Source: Anisus vortex (Eukaryota > Mollusca > Gastropoda > Planorbidae). From it: a stretch of DNA of 64,000 nucleotides. The notes beneath the pieces are model-generated. The model made no database searches, was not told the DNA's origin, and saw only the letters and a list, made by a program, of their open reading frames with translations. Numbering within the stretch: the first letter of the stretch is position 1; each line of letters starts with the position of its first letter. Below are positions 25,016 to 35,682 of this stretch, one piece after another. Position numbers and translations under genes: made by a program. The stretch lies in assembly GCA_949126835.1 (NCBI GenBank), contig CASBPS010000181.1, positions 1-64,000 of the forward strand, given 5' to 3'.

Positions 25016-27048
25016 GCAGATTTGTTGTTTTGGCTTCTCCACAAACCGTACAACGACTTGACTAGCAGATTTGTGGTAATGGTGCTTCTGTTCTGGCCGT
25101 ACAACGACTTGAATAGCAGATTTGTGGTTTTGGCTTCTCTTTTCGCCGTAATACAGCAGATTTGTGGTTTTGGCTTCTCTAATGGCCGTACAAAAGCAGA
25201 TTTGTGGTTTTGGCTTCTCCAGAAACCGTACAACGACTTGAAAAGCAGATTTCTTGTTTTGGCTTCTTTTCTGGCCGTAAAACAGCAGATTTGTTGTTTT
25301 GGCTTCTCTACTGGCCGTACAAAAGCAGATTTGTGGTTTTGGCGTTTCCACAGTCCGTACAACGACTTGAATAGCAGATTTCTTGTTTTGGCTCCTTTTC
25401 TGGCCGTACAACGACTTGAAAAGAGGATTTGTGGTTTTGGCTTTTCCACAATCCGTACAACGTCTTGAATAGCAGATTTCTGGTTTTGGCTCCTTTTCTG
25501 GCCGTACAAAAGCAGATTTGTGGTTTTGGCTTTTCCACAATCCGTACAACGACTTGAATAGCAGATTTCTAGTTTTGGCTTCTTTTCTGGCCGTACAAGG
25601 ACTTAAAACGCAGATTTGTTGTTTTGGCTTCTCCACAAATTGTACAACGACTTGACTAGCAGATTTGTGGTAATGGTGCTTCTGTTCTGGCCTTACAACG
25701 ACTTGAATAGCAGATTTGTGGTTTTGGCTTCTCTTTTCGCCTTAATACAGCAGATTTGTGGTTTTGGCTTCTCTACTGGACGTACAAAGGCAGATTTGTA
25801 GTTTTGGCTTCTCCAGAAACCGTACAACAACTTGAAAAGCAGATTTCTGGTTTTGGCTCCTTTTCTGGCCGTACAAAAGCAGATTTGTGGTTTAAGCTTC
25901 TCTTTTCGCCGTAATACAGCAGATTTGTGGTTTTGGCTTCTCTACTGGCCGTACAAAAGCAGATTTGTGGTTTTAGCTTTTCCACAATCCGTACAACGAC
26001 TTGAATAGCAGATTTGTGGTAATGCTGCTTCTGTTCTGGCCGTACAACGACTTGAATAGCAGATTTGTGGTTTTGGCTTCTCTTTTCGCCGTAATACAGC
26101 AGATTTGTGGTATTGGCTTCTCTAATGGCCGTACAAAAGCAGATTTGTGGTTTTGGCTTCTCCAGAAACCGTACAACGACTTGAAAAGCAGATTTCTGGT
26201 TTTGGCTCCTTTTCTGGCCGTACAAAAGCATATTTGTGGTTTTGGCTTTTCCACAATCCGTACAACGTTCTGAATAGCAGATTTCTTGTTTTGGCTTCTT
26301 TTCTGGCCGTAAAACAGCAGATTTGTGGTTTTGGCTTCTCCAGAAACCGTACAACGACTTGAAAAGCAGATTTCTGGTTTTGGCTCCTTTTCTGGCCGTA
26401 CAAAAGCAGATTTGTGGTTTTGGCTTTTCCACAATCCGTACAACGACTTGAATAGCAGATTTCTAGTTTTGGCTTCTTTTCTGGCCGTACATGGACTTAA
26501 AACGCAGATTTGATGTTTTGGCTTCTCCACAAACCGTACAACGACTTGACTAGCAGATTTGTGGTAATGGTGCTTCTGTTCTGGCCGTACAACGACTTGA
26601 ATAGCAGATTTGTGGTTTTGGCTTCTCTTTTCGCCGTAATACAGCAGATTTGTGGTTTTGGCTTCTCTACTGGCCGTACAAAAGCAGATTTGTGGTTTTG
26701 GCTTCTCCAGAAACCGTACAACGACTTGAAAAGCAGATTTCTGGTTTTGGCTCCTTTTCTGACCGTACAAAAGCAGATTTGTGGTTTTGGCTTTTCCACA
26801 ATCCGTACAACGTCTTGAATAGCAGATTTCTTGTATTGGCTTCTTTTCTGGCCGTAAAACAGCAGATTTGTGGTTTTGGCTTCTCCAGAAACTGTACAAC
26901 GACTTGAAAAGCAGATTTATGGTTTTGGCTCCTTTTCTGGCCGTACAAAAGCAGATTTGTGGTTTTGGTTTTTCCACAATCCGTACAACGACTTGAATAG
27001 CAGATTTCTAGTTTTGGCTTCTTTTCTGGCCGTACAAGGACTTAAAAC
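25016..27048 (+). repeat. Super-HOR 5 of 5 (2,033 bp, without the 496-bp unit)
   Basis: It repeats the first 2,033 bp of super-HOR 4 and then passes into the next block instead of into a 496-bp unit. The same 2,033-bp spacing occurs in copy B (47,727-49,759), so this is the copy whose right flank matches the copy-B locus. Confidence 0.87.
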
Positions 27049-28049
27049 GCAGATTTGTTGTTTTGGCTTCTTCACAAACCGTACAACGACTTGACTAGCA
27101 GATTTGTGGTAATGGTGCTTCTGTTCTGGCCGTACAACGACTTGAATAGCAGATTTGTGGTTTTGGCTTCTCTTTTCGCCGTAATACAGCAGATTTGTGG
27201 TTTTGGCTTCTCTACTGGCCGTACAAAAGCAGATTTGTGGTTTTGGCTTCTCCAGAAACCGTACAACGACTTGAAAAGCAGATTTCTGGTTTTGGCTTCT
27301 TTTCTGGCCGTAAAACAGCAGATTTGTGGTTTTGGCTTCTCTACTGGCCGTACAAAAGCAGATTTGTGGTTTTGGCGTTTCCACAGTCCGTACAACGACT
27401 TGAATAGCAGATTTCTTGTTTTGGCTCCTTTTCTGGCCGTACAACGACTTGAAAAGAGAATTTGTGGTTTTAGCTTCTCTTTTGGCCGTAACACAGCAGA
27501 TTTATGGTTTTGGCTCTCTCCACAAACCGTACAACGACATGAATAGCAGATTTCTAGTTTTGGCTTCTTTTCTGGCCGTACAAGGACTTAAAAAGCAGAT
27601 TTGTTGTTTTGGCTTCTCCACAAACCGTACAACGACTTGACTAGCAGATTTGTGGTAATGGTGCTTCTATTCTGGCAGTACAACGACTTGAAAAGCAGAT
27701 TTGTGGTTTTGGCTTCTCTTTTCGCCGTAATACAGCAGATTTGTGGTTTTGGCTTCTCTACTGGCCGTACAAAAGCAGATTTGTGGTTTTGGCTTCTCCA
27801 GAAACCGTACAACGACTTGAAAAGCAGATTTCTGGTTTGGCTCCTTTTCTGGCCGTACAACAGCAGATTTGTGGTTTTGGCTTTTCCACAATCCGTACAA
27901 CGTCTTGAATAGCAGATTTCTGGTTTGGGCTCCTTTTCTGGCCGTACAAAAGCAGATTTGTGGTTTTGGCTTTTCCACAATCCGTACAACGACTTGAATA
28001 GCAGATTTCTAGTTTTGGCTTCTTTTCTGGCCGTACAAGGACTTAAAAC
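27049..28049 (+). repeat. Mixed satellite block with GAGAATTTG monomer
   Basis: This block holds the GAGAATTTG variant (near 27,455), TTTTGGCCGTAACACAG, ACGACATGAATAG and two short monomers lacking a T (GGTTTGGCTCC near 27,832 and GGTTTGGGCTCC near 27,923). All recur in copy B near 50,165-50,640 and again, with an 89-bp dimer-sized loss, near 53,003-53,390. Confidence 0.82.
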
Positions 28050-31000
28050 GCAGATTTGTTGTTTTGGCTTCTCCACAAATTGTACAACGACTTGACTAGC
28101 AGATTTGTGGTAATGGTGCTTCTGTTCTGGCCTTACAACGACTTGAATAGCAGATTTGTGGTTTTGGCTTCTCTTTTCGCCTTAATACAGCAGATTTGTG
28201 GTTTTGGCTTCTCTACTGGACGTACAAAGGCAGATTTGTGGTTTTGGCTTCTCCAGAAACCGTACAACAACTTGAAAAGCAGATTTCTGGTTTTGGCTCC
28301 TTTTCTGGCCGTACAAAAGCAGATTTGTGGTTTTAGCTTTTCCACAATCCGTACAACGACTTGAATAGCAGATTTCTTGTTTTGGCTTTTTTTCTGGCCG
28401 TAAAACAGCAGATTTATGGTTTTGGCTCTCTCCACAAACCGTACAACGACTTGAATAGCAGATTTCTAATTTTGGCTTCTTTACTGGCCGTACAAGGACT
28501 TAAAAAGCAGATTTGCTGTTTTGGCTTCTCCACAAACCGTACAACGACTTGACTAGCAGATTTGTGGTAATGCTGCTTCTGTTCTGGCCGTACAACGACT
28601 TGAATAGCAGATTTGTGGTTTTGGCTTCTATTTTCGCCGTAATACAGCAGATTTGTGGTTTTGGCTTCTCTACTGGCCGTACAAAAGCAGATTTGTGGTT
28701 TTGGCTTCTCCAGAAACCGTAAAACGACTTGAATAGCAGATTTGTGGTAATGCAGCTTCTGTTCTGGCCGTACAACGACTTGAATAGCAGATTTGTGGTT
28801 TTGGCTTCTCTTTTCGCCGTAATACAGCAGATTTGTGGTTTTGGCTTCTTTTCTGGCCGTACAAAAGCAGATTTGTGGTTTTGGCTTTTCCACAATCCGT
28901 ACAACGTTCTGAATAGCAGATTTCTTGTTTTGGCTTCTTTTCTGGCCGTAAAACAGCAGATTTGTGGTTTTGGCTTCTCCAGAAACCGTACAACGACTTG
29001 AAAAGCAGATTTCTGGTTTTGGCTCCTTTTCTGGCCGTACAAAAGCAGATTTGTGGTTTTGGCTTTTCCACAATCCGTACAACGACTTGACTAGCAGATT
29101 TGTGGTATTGGTGCTTCTGTTCTGGCCGTACAACGACTTGAATAGCATATTTGTGGTTTTGGCTTCTTTTCTGGCCGTACATGGACTTAAAACGCAGATT
29201 TGTTGTTTTGGCTTCTCCACAAACCGTACAACGACTTGACTAGCAGATTTGTGGTATTGGTGCTTCTGTTCTGGCCGTACAACGACTTGAATAGCAGATT
29301 TGTGGTTTTGGCTTCTCTTTTCGCCGTAATACAGCAGATTTGTGGTTTTGGCTTCTCCAGAAACCGTACAACGACTTGAAAAGCAGATTTCTGGTTTTGG
29401 CTCCTTTTCTGGCCGTACAAAAGCAGATTTGTGGTTTTGGCTTTTCCACAATCCGTACAACGACTTGAATAGCAGATTTCTTGTATTGGCTTCTTTTCTG
29501 GCCGTAAAACAGCAGATTTGTGGTTTTGGCTTCTCCAGAAACTGTACAACGACTTGAAAAGCAGATTTCTGGTTTTGGCTCCTTTTCTGGCCGTACAAAA
29601 GCAGATTTGTGGTTTTGGTTTTTCCACAATCCGTACAACGACTTGAATAGCAGATTTCTAGTTTTGGCTTCTTTTCTGGCCGTACAAGGACTTAAAACGC
29701 AGATTTGTTGTTTTGGCTTCTCCACAAACCGTACAACGACTTGACTAGCAGATTTGTGGTAATGGTGCTTCTGTTCTGGCCGTACAACGACTTGAATAGC
29801 AGATTTGTGGTTTTGGCTTCTCTTTTCTCCGTAATACAGCAGATTTGTAGTTTTGGCTTCTCTACTGGACGTACAAAAGCAGATTTGTGGTTTTGGCTTT
29901 TCCAGAAACCGTACAACGACTTGAAAAGCAGATTTCTGGTTTTGGCTCCTTTTCTGGCCGTACAAAAGCAGATTTGTGGTTTTAGCTTTTCCACAATCCG
30001 TACAACGACTTGAATAGCAGATTTCTAGTTTTGGCTTCTTTTCTGGCCGTACAAGGACTTAAAACGCAGATTTGTTGTTTTGGCTTCTCCACAAATTGTA
30101 CAACGACTTGACTAGCAGATTTGTGGTAATGGTGCTTCTGTTCTGGCCTTACAACGACTTGAATAGCAGATTTGTGGTTTTGGCTTCTCTTTTCGCCTTA
30201 ATACAGCAGATTTGTGGTTTTGGCTTCTCTACTGGACGTACAAAGGCAGATTTGTGGTTTTGGCTTCTCCAGAAACCGTACAACAACTTGAAAAGCAGAT
30301 TTCTGGTTTTGGCTCCTTTTCTGGCCGTACAAAAGCAGATTTGTGGTTTTAGCTTTTCCACAATCCGTACAACGACTTGAATAGCAGATTTCTTGTTTTG
30401 GCTTTTTTTCTGGCCGTAAAACAGCAGATTTATGGTTTTGGCTCTCTCCACAAACCGTACAACGACTTGAATAGCAGATTTCTAATTTTGTCTTCTTTAC
30501 TGGCCGTACAAGGACTTAAAAAGCAGATTTGCTGTTTTGGCTTCTCCACAAACCATACAACGACTTGACTAGCAGATTTGTGGTAATGCTGCTTCTGTTC
30601 TGGCCGTACAACGACTTGAATAGCAGATTTGTGGTTTTGGCTTCTATTTTCGCCGTAATACAGCAGATTTGTGGTTTTGGCTTCTCTACTGGCCGTACAA
30701 AAGCAGATTTGTGGTTTTGGCTTCTCCAGAAACCGTACAACGACTTAAAAAGCAGATTTCTAGTTTTGGCTCCTTTTCTGGCCGTACAAAAGCAGATTTG
30801 TGGTTTTGGCTTTTCCACAATCCGTACAACGTCTTGAATAGCAGATTTCTTGTTTTGGCTTCTTTTCTGGCCGTAAAACAGCAGATTTGTGGTTTTGGTT
30901 TTTCCACAATCCGTACAACGACTTCAATAGCAGATTTCTAGTTTTGGCTTCTTTTCTGGCCGTACAAGGACTTAAAACGCAGAATTGTAGTTTTGGCTTC

Positions 31001-32480
31001 TCCACAAACCGTACAACGACTTGACTAGCAGATTTGTGGTAATGGTGCTTCTGTTCTGGCCGTACAACGACTTGAATAGCAGATTTGTGGTTTTGGCTTC
31101 TCTTTTCTCCGTAATACAGCAGATTTGTGGTTTTGGCTTCTCTACTGGCCGTACAAAAGCAGATTTGTGGTTTTAGCTTTTCCACAATCCGTACAACGAC
31201 TTGAATAGCAGATTTGTGGTAATGCAGCTTCTGTTCTGGCCGTACAACGACTTGAATAGCAGATTTGTGGTTTTGGCTTCTCTTTTCGCCGTAATACAGC
31301 AGATTTGTGGTTTTGGCTTCTTTTCTGGCCGTACAAAAGCAGATTTGTGGTTTTGGCTTTTCCACAATCCGTACAACGTTCTGAATAGCAGATTTCTTGT
31401 TTTGGCTTCTTTTCTGGCCGTAAAACAGCAGATTTGTGGTTTTGGCTTCTCCAGAAACCGTACAACGACTTGAAAAGCAGATTTCTGGTTTTGGCTCCTT
31501 TTCTGGCCGTACAAAAGCAGATTTGTGGTTTTGGCTTTTCCACAATCCGTACAACGACTTTACTAGCAGATTTGTGGTATTGGTGCTTCTGTTCTGGCCG
31601 TACAACGACTTGAATAGCATATTTGTGGTTTTGGCTTCTTTTCTGGCCGTACATGGACTTAAAACGCAGATTTGTTGTTTTGGCTTCTCCACAAACCGTA
31701 CAACGACTTGACTAGCAGATTTGTGGTATTGGTGCTTCTGTTCTGGCCGTACAACGACTTGAATAGCAGATTTGTGGTTTTGGCTTCTCTTTTCGCCGTA
31801 ATACAGCAGATTTGTGGTTTTGGCTTCTCCAGAAACCGTACAACGACTTGAAAAGCAGATTTCTGGTTTTGGCTCCTTTTCTGGCCGTACAAAAGCAGAT
31901 TTGTGGTTTTGGCTTTTCCACAATCCGTACAACGACTTGAATAGCAGATTTCTTGTATTGGCTTCTTTTCTGGCCGTAAAACAGCAGATTTGTGGTTTTG
32001 GCTTCTCCAGAAACTGTACAACGACTTGAAAAGCAGATTTCTGGTTTTGGCTCCTTTTCTGGCCGTACAAAAGCAGATTTGTGGTTTTGGTTTTTCCACA
32101 GTCCGTACAACGACTTGAATAGCAGATTTCTAGTTTTGGCTTCTTTTCTGGCCGTACAAGGACTTAAAACGCAGATTTGTTGTTTTGGCTTCTCCACAAA
32201 CCGTACAACGACTTGACTAGCAGATTTGTGGTAATGGTGCTTCTGTTCTGGCCGTACAACGACTTGAATAGCAGATTTGTGGTTTTGGCTTCTCTTTTCT
32301 CCGTAATACAGCAGATTTGTAGTTTTGGCTTCTCTACTGGACGTACAAAAGCAGATTTGTGGTTTTGGCTTTTCCAGAAACCGTACAACGACTTGAAAAG
32401 CAGATTTCTGGTTTTGGCTCCTTTTCTGGCCGTACAAAAGCAGATTTGTGGTTTTAGCTTTTCCACAATCCGTACAACGA
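28050..32480 (+). repeat. Tandem pair of ~2.0- and ~2.4-kb blocks
   Basis: Two blocks start at 28,050 and 30,066 (spacing 2,016 bp). From about 28.7 kb onward the spacing becomes 2,472 bp, so the second block carries one additional 456-bp stretch. Shared markers are the GGTAATGCAGC 51-bp monomer, GGTATTGGTGC, GATTTGCTGTTTTGG and CTTCTATTTTCGCC. The right end is approximate. Because the pair is present in both superunits, it is older than the superunit duplication. Confidence 0.82.
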
Positions 32481-33813
32481 CTTGAATAGCAGATTTCTTG
32501 TTTTGGCTTCTTTTCTGGCCGTAAAGCAGCAGATTTATGGTTTTGGCTCTCTCCACAAACCGTACAACGACTTGAATAGCAGATTTCTAGTTTTGGCTTC
32601 TTTTCTGGCCGTACAAGGACTTAAAAAGCAGATTTGTTGTTTTGGCTTCTCCACAAACCGTACAACGACTTGACTAGCAGATTTGTGGTAATGGTGCTTC
32701 TGTTCTGGCCGTACAACGACTTGAATAGCAGATTTGTGGTTTTGGCTTCTCTTTTCGCCGTAATACAGCAGATTTGTGGTTTTGGCTTCTCTACTGGCCG
32801 TACAAAAGCAGATTTGTGGTTTTGGCTTCTCCAGAAACCGTACAACGACTTGAAAAGCAGATTTCTGGTTTTGGCTCCTTTTCTGGCCGTACAACAGCAG
32901 ATTTGTGGTTTTGGCTTTTCCACAATCCGTACAACGTCTTGAATAGCAGATTTCTGGTTTTGGCTCCTTTTCTGGCCGTACAAAAGCAGATTTGTGGTTT
33001 TGGCTTTTCCACAATCCGTACAACGACTTGAATAGCAGATTTCTAGTTTTGGCTTCTTTTCTGGCCGTACAAGGACTTAAAACGCAGATTTGTTGTTTTG
33101 GCTTCTCCACAAATTGTACAACAACTTGACTAGCAGATTTGTGGTAATGGTGCTTCTGTTCTGGCCTTACAACGACTTGAATAGCAGATTTGTGGTTTTG
33201 GCTTCTCTTTTCGCCTTAATACAGCAGATTTGTGGTTTTGGCTTCTCTACTGGACGTACAAAGGCAGATTTGTGGTTTTGGCTTCTCCAGAAACCGTACA
33301 ACAACTTGAAAAGCAGATTTCTGGTTTTGGCTCCTTTTCTGGCCGTACAAAAGCAGATTTGTGGTTTTAGCTTTTTCACAATCCGTACAACGACTTGAAT
33401 AGCAGATTTCTTGTTTTGGCTTTTTTTCTGGCCGTAAAACAGCAGATTTATGGTTTTGGCTCTCTCCACAAACCGTACAACGACTTGAATAGCAGATTTC
33501 TAATTTTGGCTTCTTTACTGGCCGTACAAGGACTTAAAAAGCAGATTTGCTGTTTTGGCTTCTCCACAAACCGTACAACGACTTGACTAGCAGATTTGTG
33601 GTAATGCTGCTTCTGTTCTGGCCGTACAACGACTTGAATAGCAGATTTGTGGTTTTGGCTTCTATTTTCGCCGTAATACAGCAGATTTGTGGTTTTGGCT
33701 TCTCTACTGGCCGTACAAAAGCAGATTTGTGGTTTTGGCTTATCCAGAAACCGTACAACGACTTAAAAAGCAGATTTCTAGTTTTGGCTACTTTTCTGGC
33801 CGTACAAAAGCAG

Positions 33814-33817
33814 ATTT
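33814..33817 (+). repeat. Target-site duplication, left (ATTT)
   Basis: ATTT of the monomer core GCAGATTTGTGG immediately precedes the inverted repeat and is repeated at 34,418-34,421. If the GTG at 33,818-33,820 is counted as target rather than element, the duplication would be the 7-bp ATTTGTG (33,814-33,820 and 34,418-34,424). The symmetrical GTG/CAC ends favour 4 bp. Confidence 0.75.
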
Positions 33818-33857
33818 GTGATGCAACCCCACGGAATGGTACTGAAGTCGGCAAAAT
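33818..33857 (+). repeat. Terminal inverted repeat, left (40 bp)
   Basis: It starts GTGATGCAACCCCACG and ends GTCGGCAAAAT. Against the reverse complement of 34,378-34,417 it differs at repeat positions 5, 17, 20, 26 and 35; the rest match. Similarity stops after AAAAT (left continues AGGA, right TAAT). Confidence 0.92.
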
Positions 33858-34377
33858 AGGATATTTAGTTTTAGGTATTGAATTAGAGCTAATTTATTGA
33901 TCTACATGATGGTGAAAAAATCTTTAAAATCCATTAATGAGTTCAAAAGTTATTAAAAATTACATAAGTAAAGGTAAGGGAAGTCCTTTTAGAGAAAAAT
34001 GAAAAAGAAAACGGTACCATTTTTTTTAAATTTAGCATTGCAACAGATAATTAACTATTTCCAGGACATACAAATATTGACCAATCGTCATGGATTTAAC
34101 AAACATAATGATAATAAATTAATACACAAGCTGTTAAAGTTTTAAATGTTTTAAGTAAAATTTATTTTATTTTTTAACAATTTAATGTTAAGAAGACATT
34201 TTGCGTGATTTTAGACAAAAGTTGCATAAAAACACATTTTTTTGTAATTTCTAAAAATCATTTTAGCTTGAAAATTTCACAGCTATAAGTTAAGGCATTG
34301 AACATTACAAATCAATAATAATCTAAAAAACGCCCAAGGACCTTTTTTTCACATTTTTTGCATTTATTGAAAAATTA
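33858..34377. other. Element interior, non-coding, AT-rich
   Basis: These 520 bases contain many A and T runs, no recognisable protein domain and no RNA gene that I can identify. A short AAACGGTAC at 34,009-34,017 resembles part of the right terminal repeat (GAAACGGTACGG in reverse complement), but it is too short to carry weight. Confidence 0.75.
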
Positions 34378-34417
34378 ATTTTACCGACTTCCGTACCGTT
34401 TCGTGGGGTTGCGTCAC
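34378..34417 (-). repeat. Terminal inverted repeat, right (40 bp)
   Basis: Read on the minus strand it starts GTGACGCAACCCCACG and ends GTCGGTAAAAT, matching the left repeat at 35 of 40 positions. Four of the five differences are transitions. Confidence 0.92.
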
Positions 34418-34421
34418 ATTT
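34418..34421 (+). repeat. Target-site duplication, right (ATTT)
   Basis: ATTT follows the terminal CAC of the element and restores the satellite monomer, continuing GTGGTTTTAGC. It is the second copy of 33,814-33,817. Confidence 0.75.
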
Positions 34422-35575
34422 GTGGTTTTAGCTTTTTCACAATCCGTACAACGACTTGAATAGCAGATTTCTTGTTTTGGCTTTTTTTCTGGCCGTAAAA
34501 CAGCAGATTTATGGTTTTGGCTCTCTCCACAAACCGTACAACGACTTGAATAGCAGATTTCTAATTTTGGCTTCTTTACTGGCCGTACAAGGACTTAAAA
34601 AGCAGATTTGCTGTTTTGGCTTCTCCACAAACCGTACAACGACTTGACTAGCAGATTTGTGGTAATGCTGCTTCTGTTCTGGCCGTACAACGACTTGAAT
34701 AGCAGATTTGTGGTTTTGGCTTCTATTTTCGCCGTAATACAGCAGATTTGTGGTTTTGGCTTCTCTACTGGCCGTACAAAAGCAGATTTGTGGTTTTGGC
34801 TTATCCAGAAACCGTACAACGACTTAAAAAGCAGATTTCTAGTTTTGGCTACTTTTCTGGCCGTACAAAAGCAGATTTGTGGTTTTGGCTTTTCCACAAT
34901 CCGTACAACGTCTTGAATAGCAGATTTCTTGTTTTGGCTTCTTTTCTGGCCGTAAAACAGCAGATTTGTGGTTTTGGTTTTTCCACAATCCGTACAACGA
35001 CTTCAATAGCAGATTTCTAGTTTTGGCTTCTTTTCTGGCCGTACAAGGACTTAAAACGCAGATTTGTAGTTTTGGCTTCTCCACAAACCGTACAACGACT
35101 TGACTAGCAGATTTGTGGTAATGGTGCTTCTGTTCTGGCCGTACAACGACTTGAATAGCAGATTTGTGGTTTTGGCTTCTCTTTTCGCCGTAATACAGCA
35201 GATTTGTGGTTTTGGCTTCTCTACTGGCCGTACAAAAGCAGATTTGTGGTTTTGGCTTCTCCAGAAACCGTACAACGACTTGAAAAGCAGATTTCTGGTT
35301 TTGGCTCCTTTTCTGGCCGTACAAAGGCAGATTTGTGGTTTTGGCTTTTCCACAATCCGTACAACGTCTTGAATAGCAGATTTCTGGTTTTGGCTCCTTT
35401 TCTGGCCGTACAAAAGCAGATTTGTGGTTTTGGCTTTTCCACAATCCGTACAACGACTTGAATAGCAGATTTCTAGTTTTGGCTTCTTTTCTGGCCGTAC
35501 AAGGACTTAAAACGCAGATTTGTTGTTTTGGCTTCTCCACAAATTGTACAACAACTTGACTAGCAGATTTGTGGC

Positions 35576-35682
35576 AATGGTGCTTCTGTTCTGGCCTTAC
35601 AACGACTTGAATAGCAGATTTGTGGTTTTGGCTTCTCTTTTCGCCTTAATACAGCAGATTTGTGGTTTTGGCTTCTCTACTT
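35576..35682 (+). other. Junction between superunit copies A and B
   Basis: Left of this interval the sequence follows the end of copy B. It shares the private GTGGCAATGG variant (35,575 and 60,430) and the ACAACAACTTGACTAG variant. Right of it the sequence follows the start of copy A, sharing CTACTTGACG with position 249, then the 2.5-kb region at offset 33,153. The exchange point is inside identical monomers, so it cannot be placed more precisely. There is no foreign sequence at the junction, as expected for unequal exchange between homologous repeats. Confidence 0.7.

Larger units (their letters stand above)
25..33817 (+). repeat. Satellite array, left segment
   Basis: This is uninterrupted head-to-tail satellite. 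Each monomer begins with the 20-nt core GCAGATTTGTGGTTTTGGCT or a close variant and carries a CCGTACAA-like motif. The 40-bp form ends in GTACAAAA, GTAAAACA or GTAATACA. The 49-bp form carries an extra tail such as CGACTTGAA before the next GCAG. A 51-bp form has GGTAATGGTG in place of GGTTTTGG. A 50-bp form has GGCTCTCTCC. All monomers read here lie in the same orientation. A typical monomer is about 42% G+C. I found no gene, RNA or foreign sequence in this segment. The family is not one I recognise by name. Confidence 0.97.
33818..34417. mobile_element. 600-bp non-autonomous DNA transposon-like (MITE-like) element
   Basis: This 600-bp sequence is unrelated to the satellite. It is bounded by 40-bp imperfect terminal inverted repeats (35 of 40 positions match), starts GTGATGCAACCCC and ends GGGGTTGCGTCAC. 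The flanking ATTT is duplicated. The interior is very AT-rich (7 G or C in the 60 bases 34,141-34,200) and has no sizeable open frame, so it encodes no transposase and would need one supplied elsewhere. The matching site in copy B is empty without a footprint, so net gain is exactly 604 bp. A 4-bp duplication occurs in several eukaryotic superfamilies. I do not recognise these termini and do not assign a superfamily. Confidence 0.9.
33541..34601 (+). repeat. 457-bp HOR (10-mer) interrupted by the element
   Basis: The intact unit has monomers 49, 51, 40, 40, 49, 40, 49, 40, 50, 49 bp = 457. Here the spacing to the next unit start (34,602) is 1,061 bp, exactly 604 more. The interrupted monomer is the 49-bp one with GGTTTTAGCTTTTTCAC. 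The uninterrupted pair is in copy B at 59,000 and 59,457. Confidence 0.92.
250..35682 (+). repeat. Superunit copy A of the satellite (~33-35 kb)
   Basis: Rare single-base and indel variants in this stretch recur in the same order downstream at a constant offset within each block. The TAATGGGCTTC 2-bp deletion at 12,257 recurs at 45,061. The 1-bp deletion CTGGCGTAC at 12,632 recurs at 45,436. GATTAGTGG near 12,560 recurs near 45,364. The CTACTTGACG variant at 249 recurs at 35,682 and marks the outer period of 35,433 bp. In 2,724-3,977 against 35,877-37,130 I could find only four substitutions by eye. Copy A alone holds the transposon-like insertion, an extra 349 bp at 9.1-9.5 kb and about 10.1 kb of extra super-HORs between 15 and 26 kb. 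The left boundary is approximate. Confidence 0.85.

Noticed and set aside
25..33817. CRISPR array (20-nt repeated core with 20-31-nt intervals)
   Set aside because: The intervals are not unique spacers but a small set of recurring variants. The whole monomer is repeated, no cas genes are present, and the context is eukaryotic-type satellite.
34009..34017. AAACGGTAC inside the element as an internal copy of the terminal repeat
   Set aside because: Only nine bases match and the surrounding sequence does not, so chance is a sufficient explanation.
33818..34417. Coding remnant or tRNA/SINE-like promoter in the element
   Set aside because: There is no open frame of useful length, no recognisable A or B box and no 3' tail. 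The 40-bp inverted ends indicate a DNA transposon derivative rather than a retroelement.
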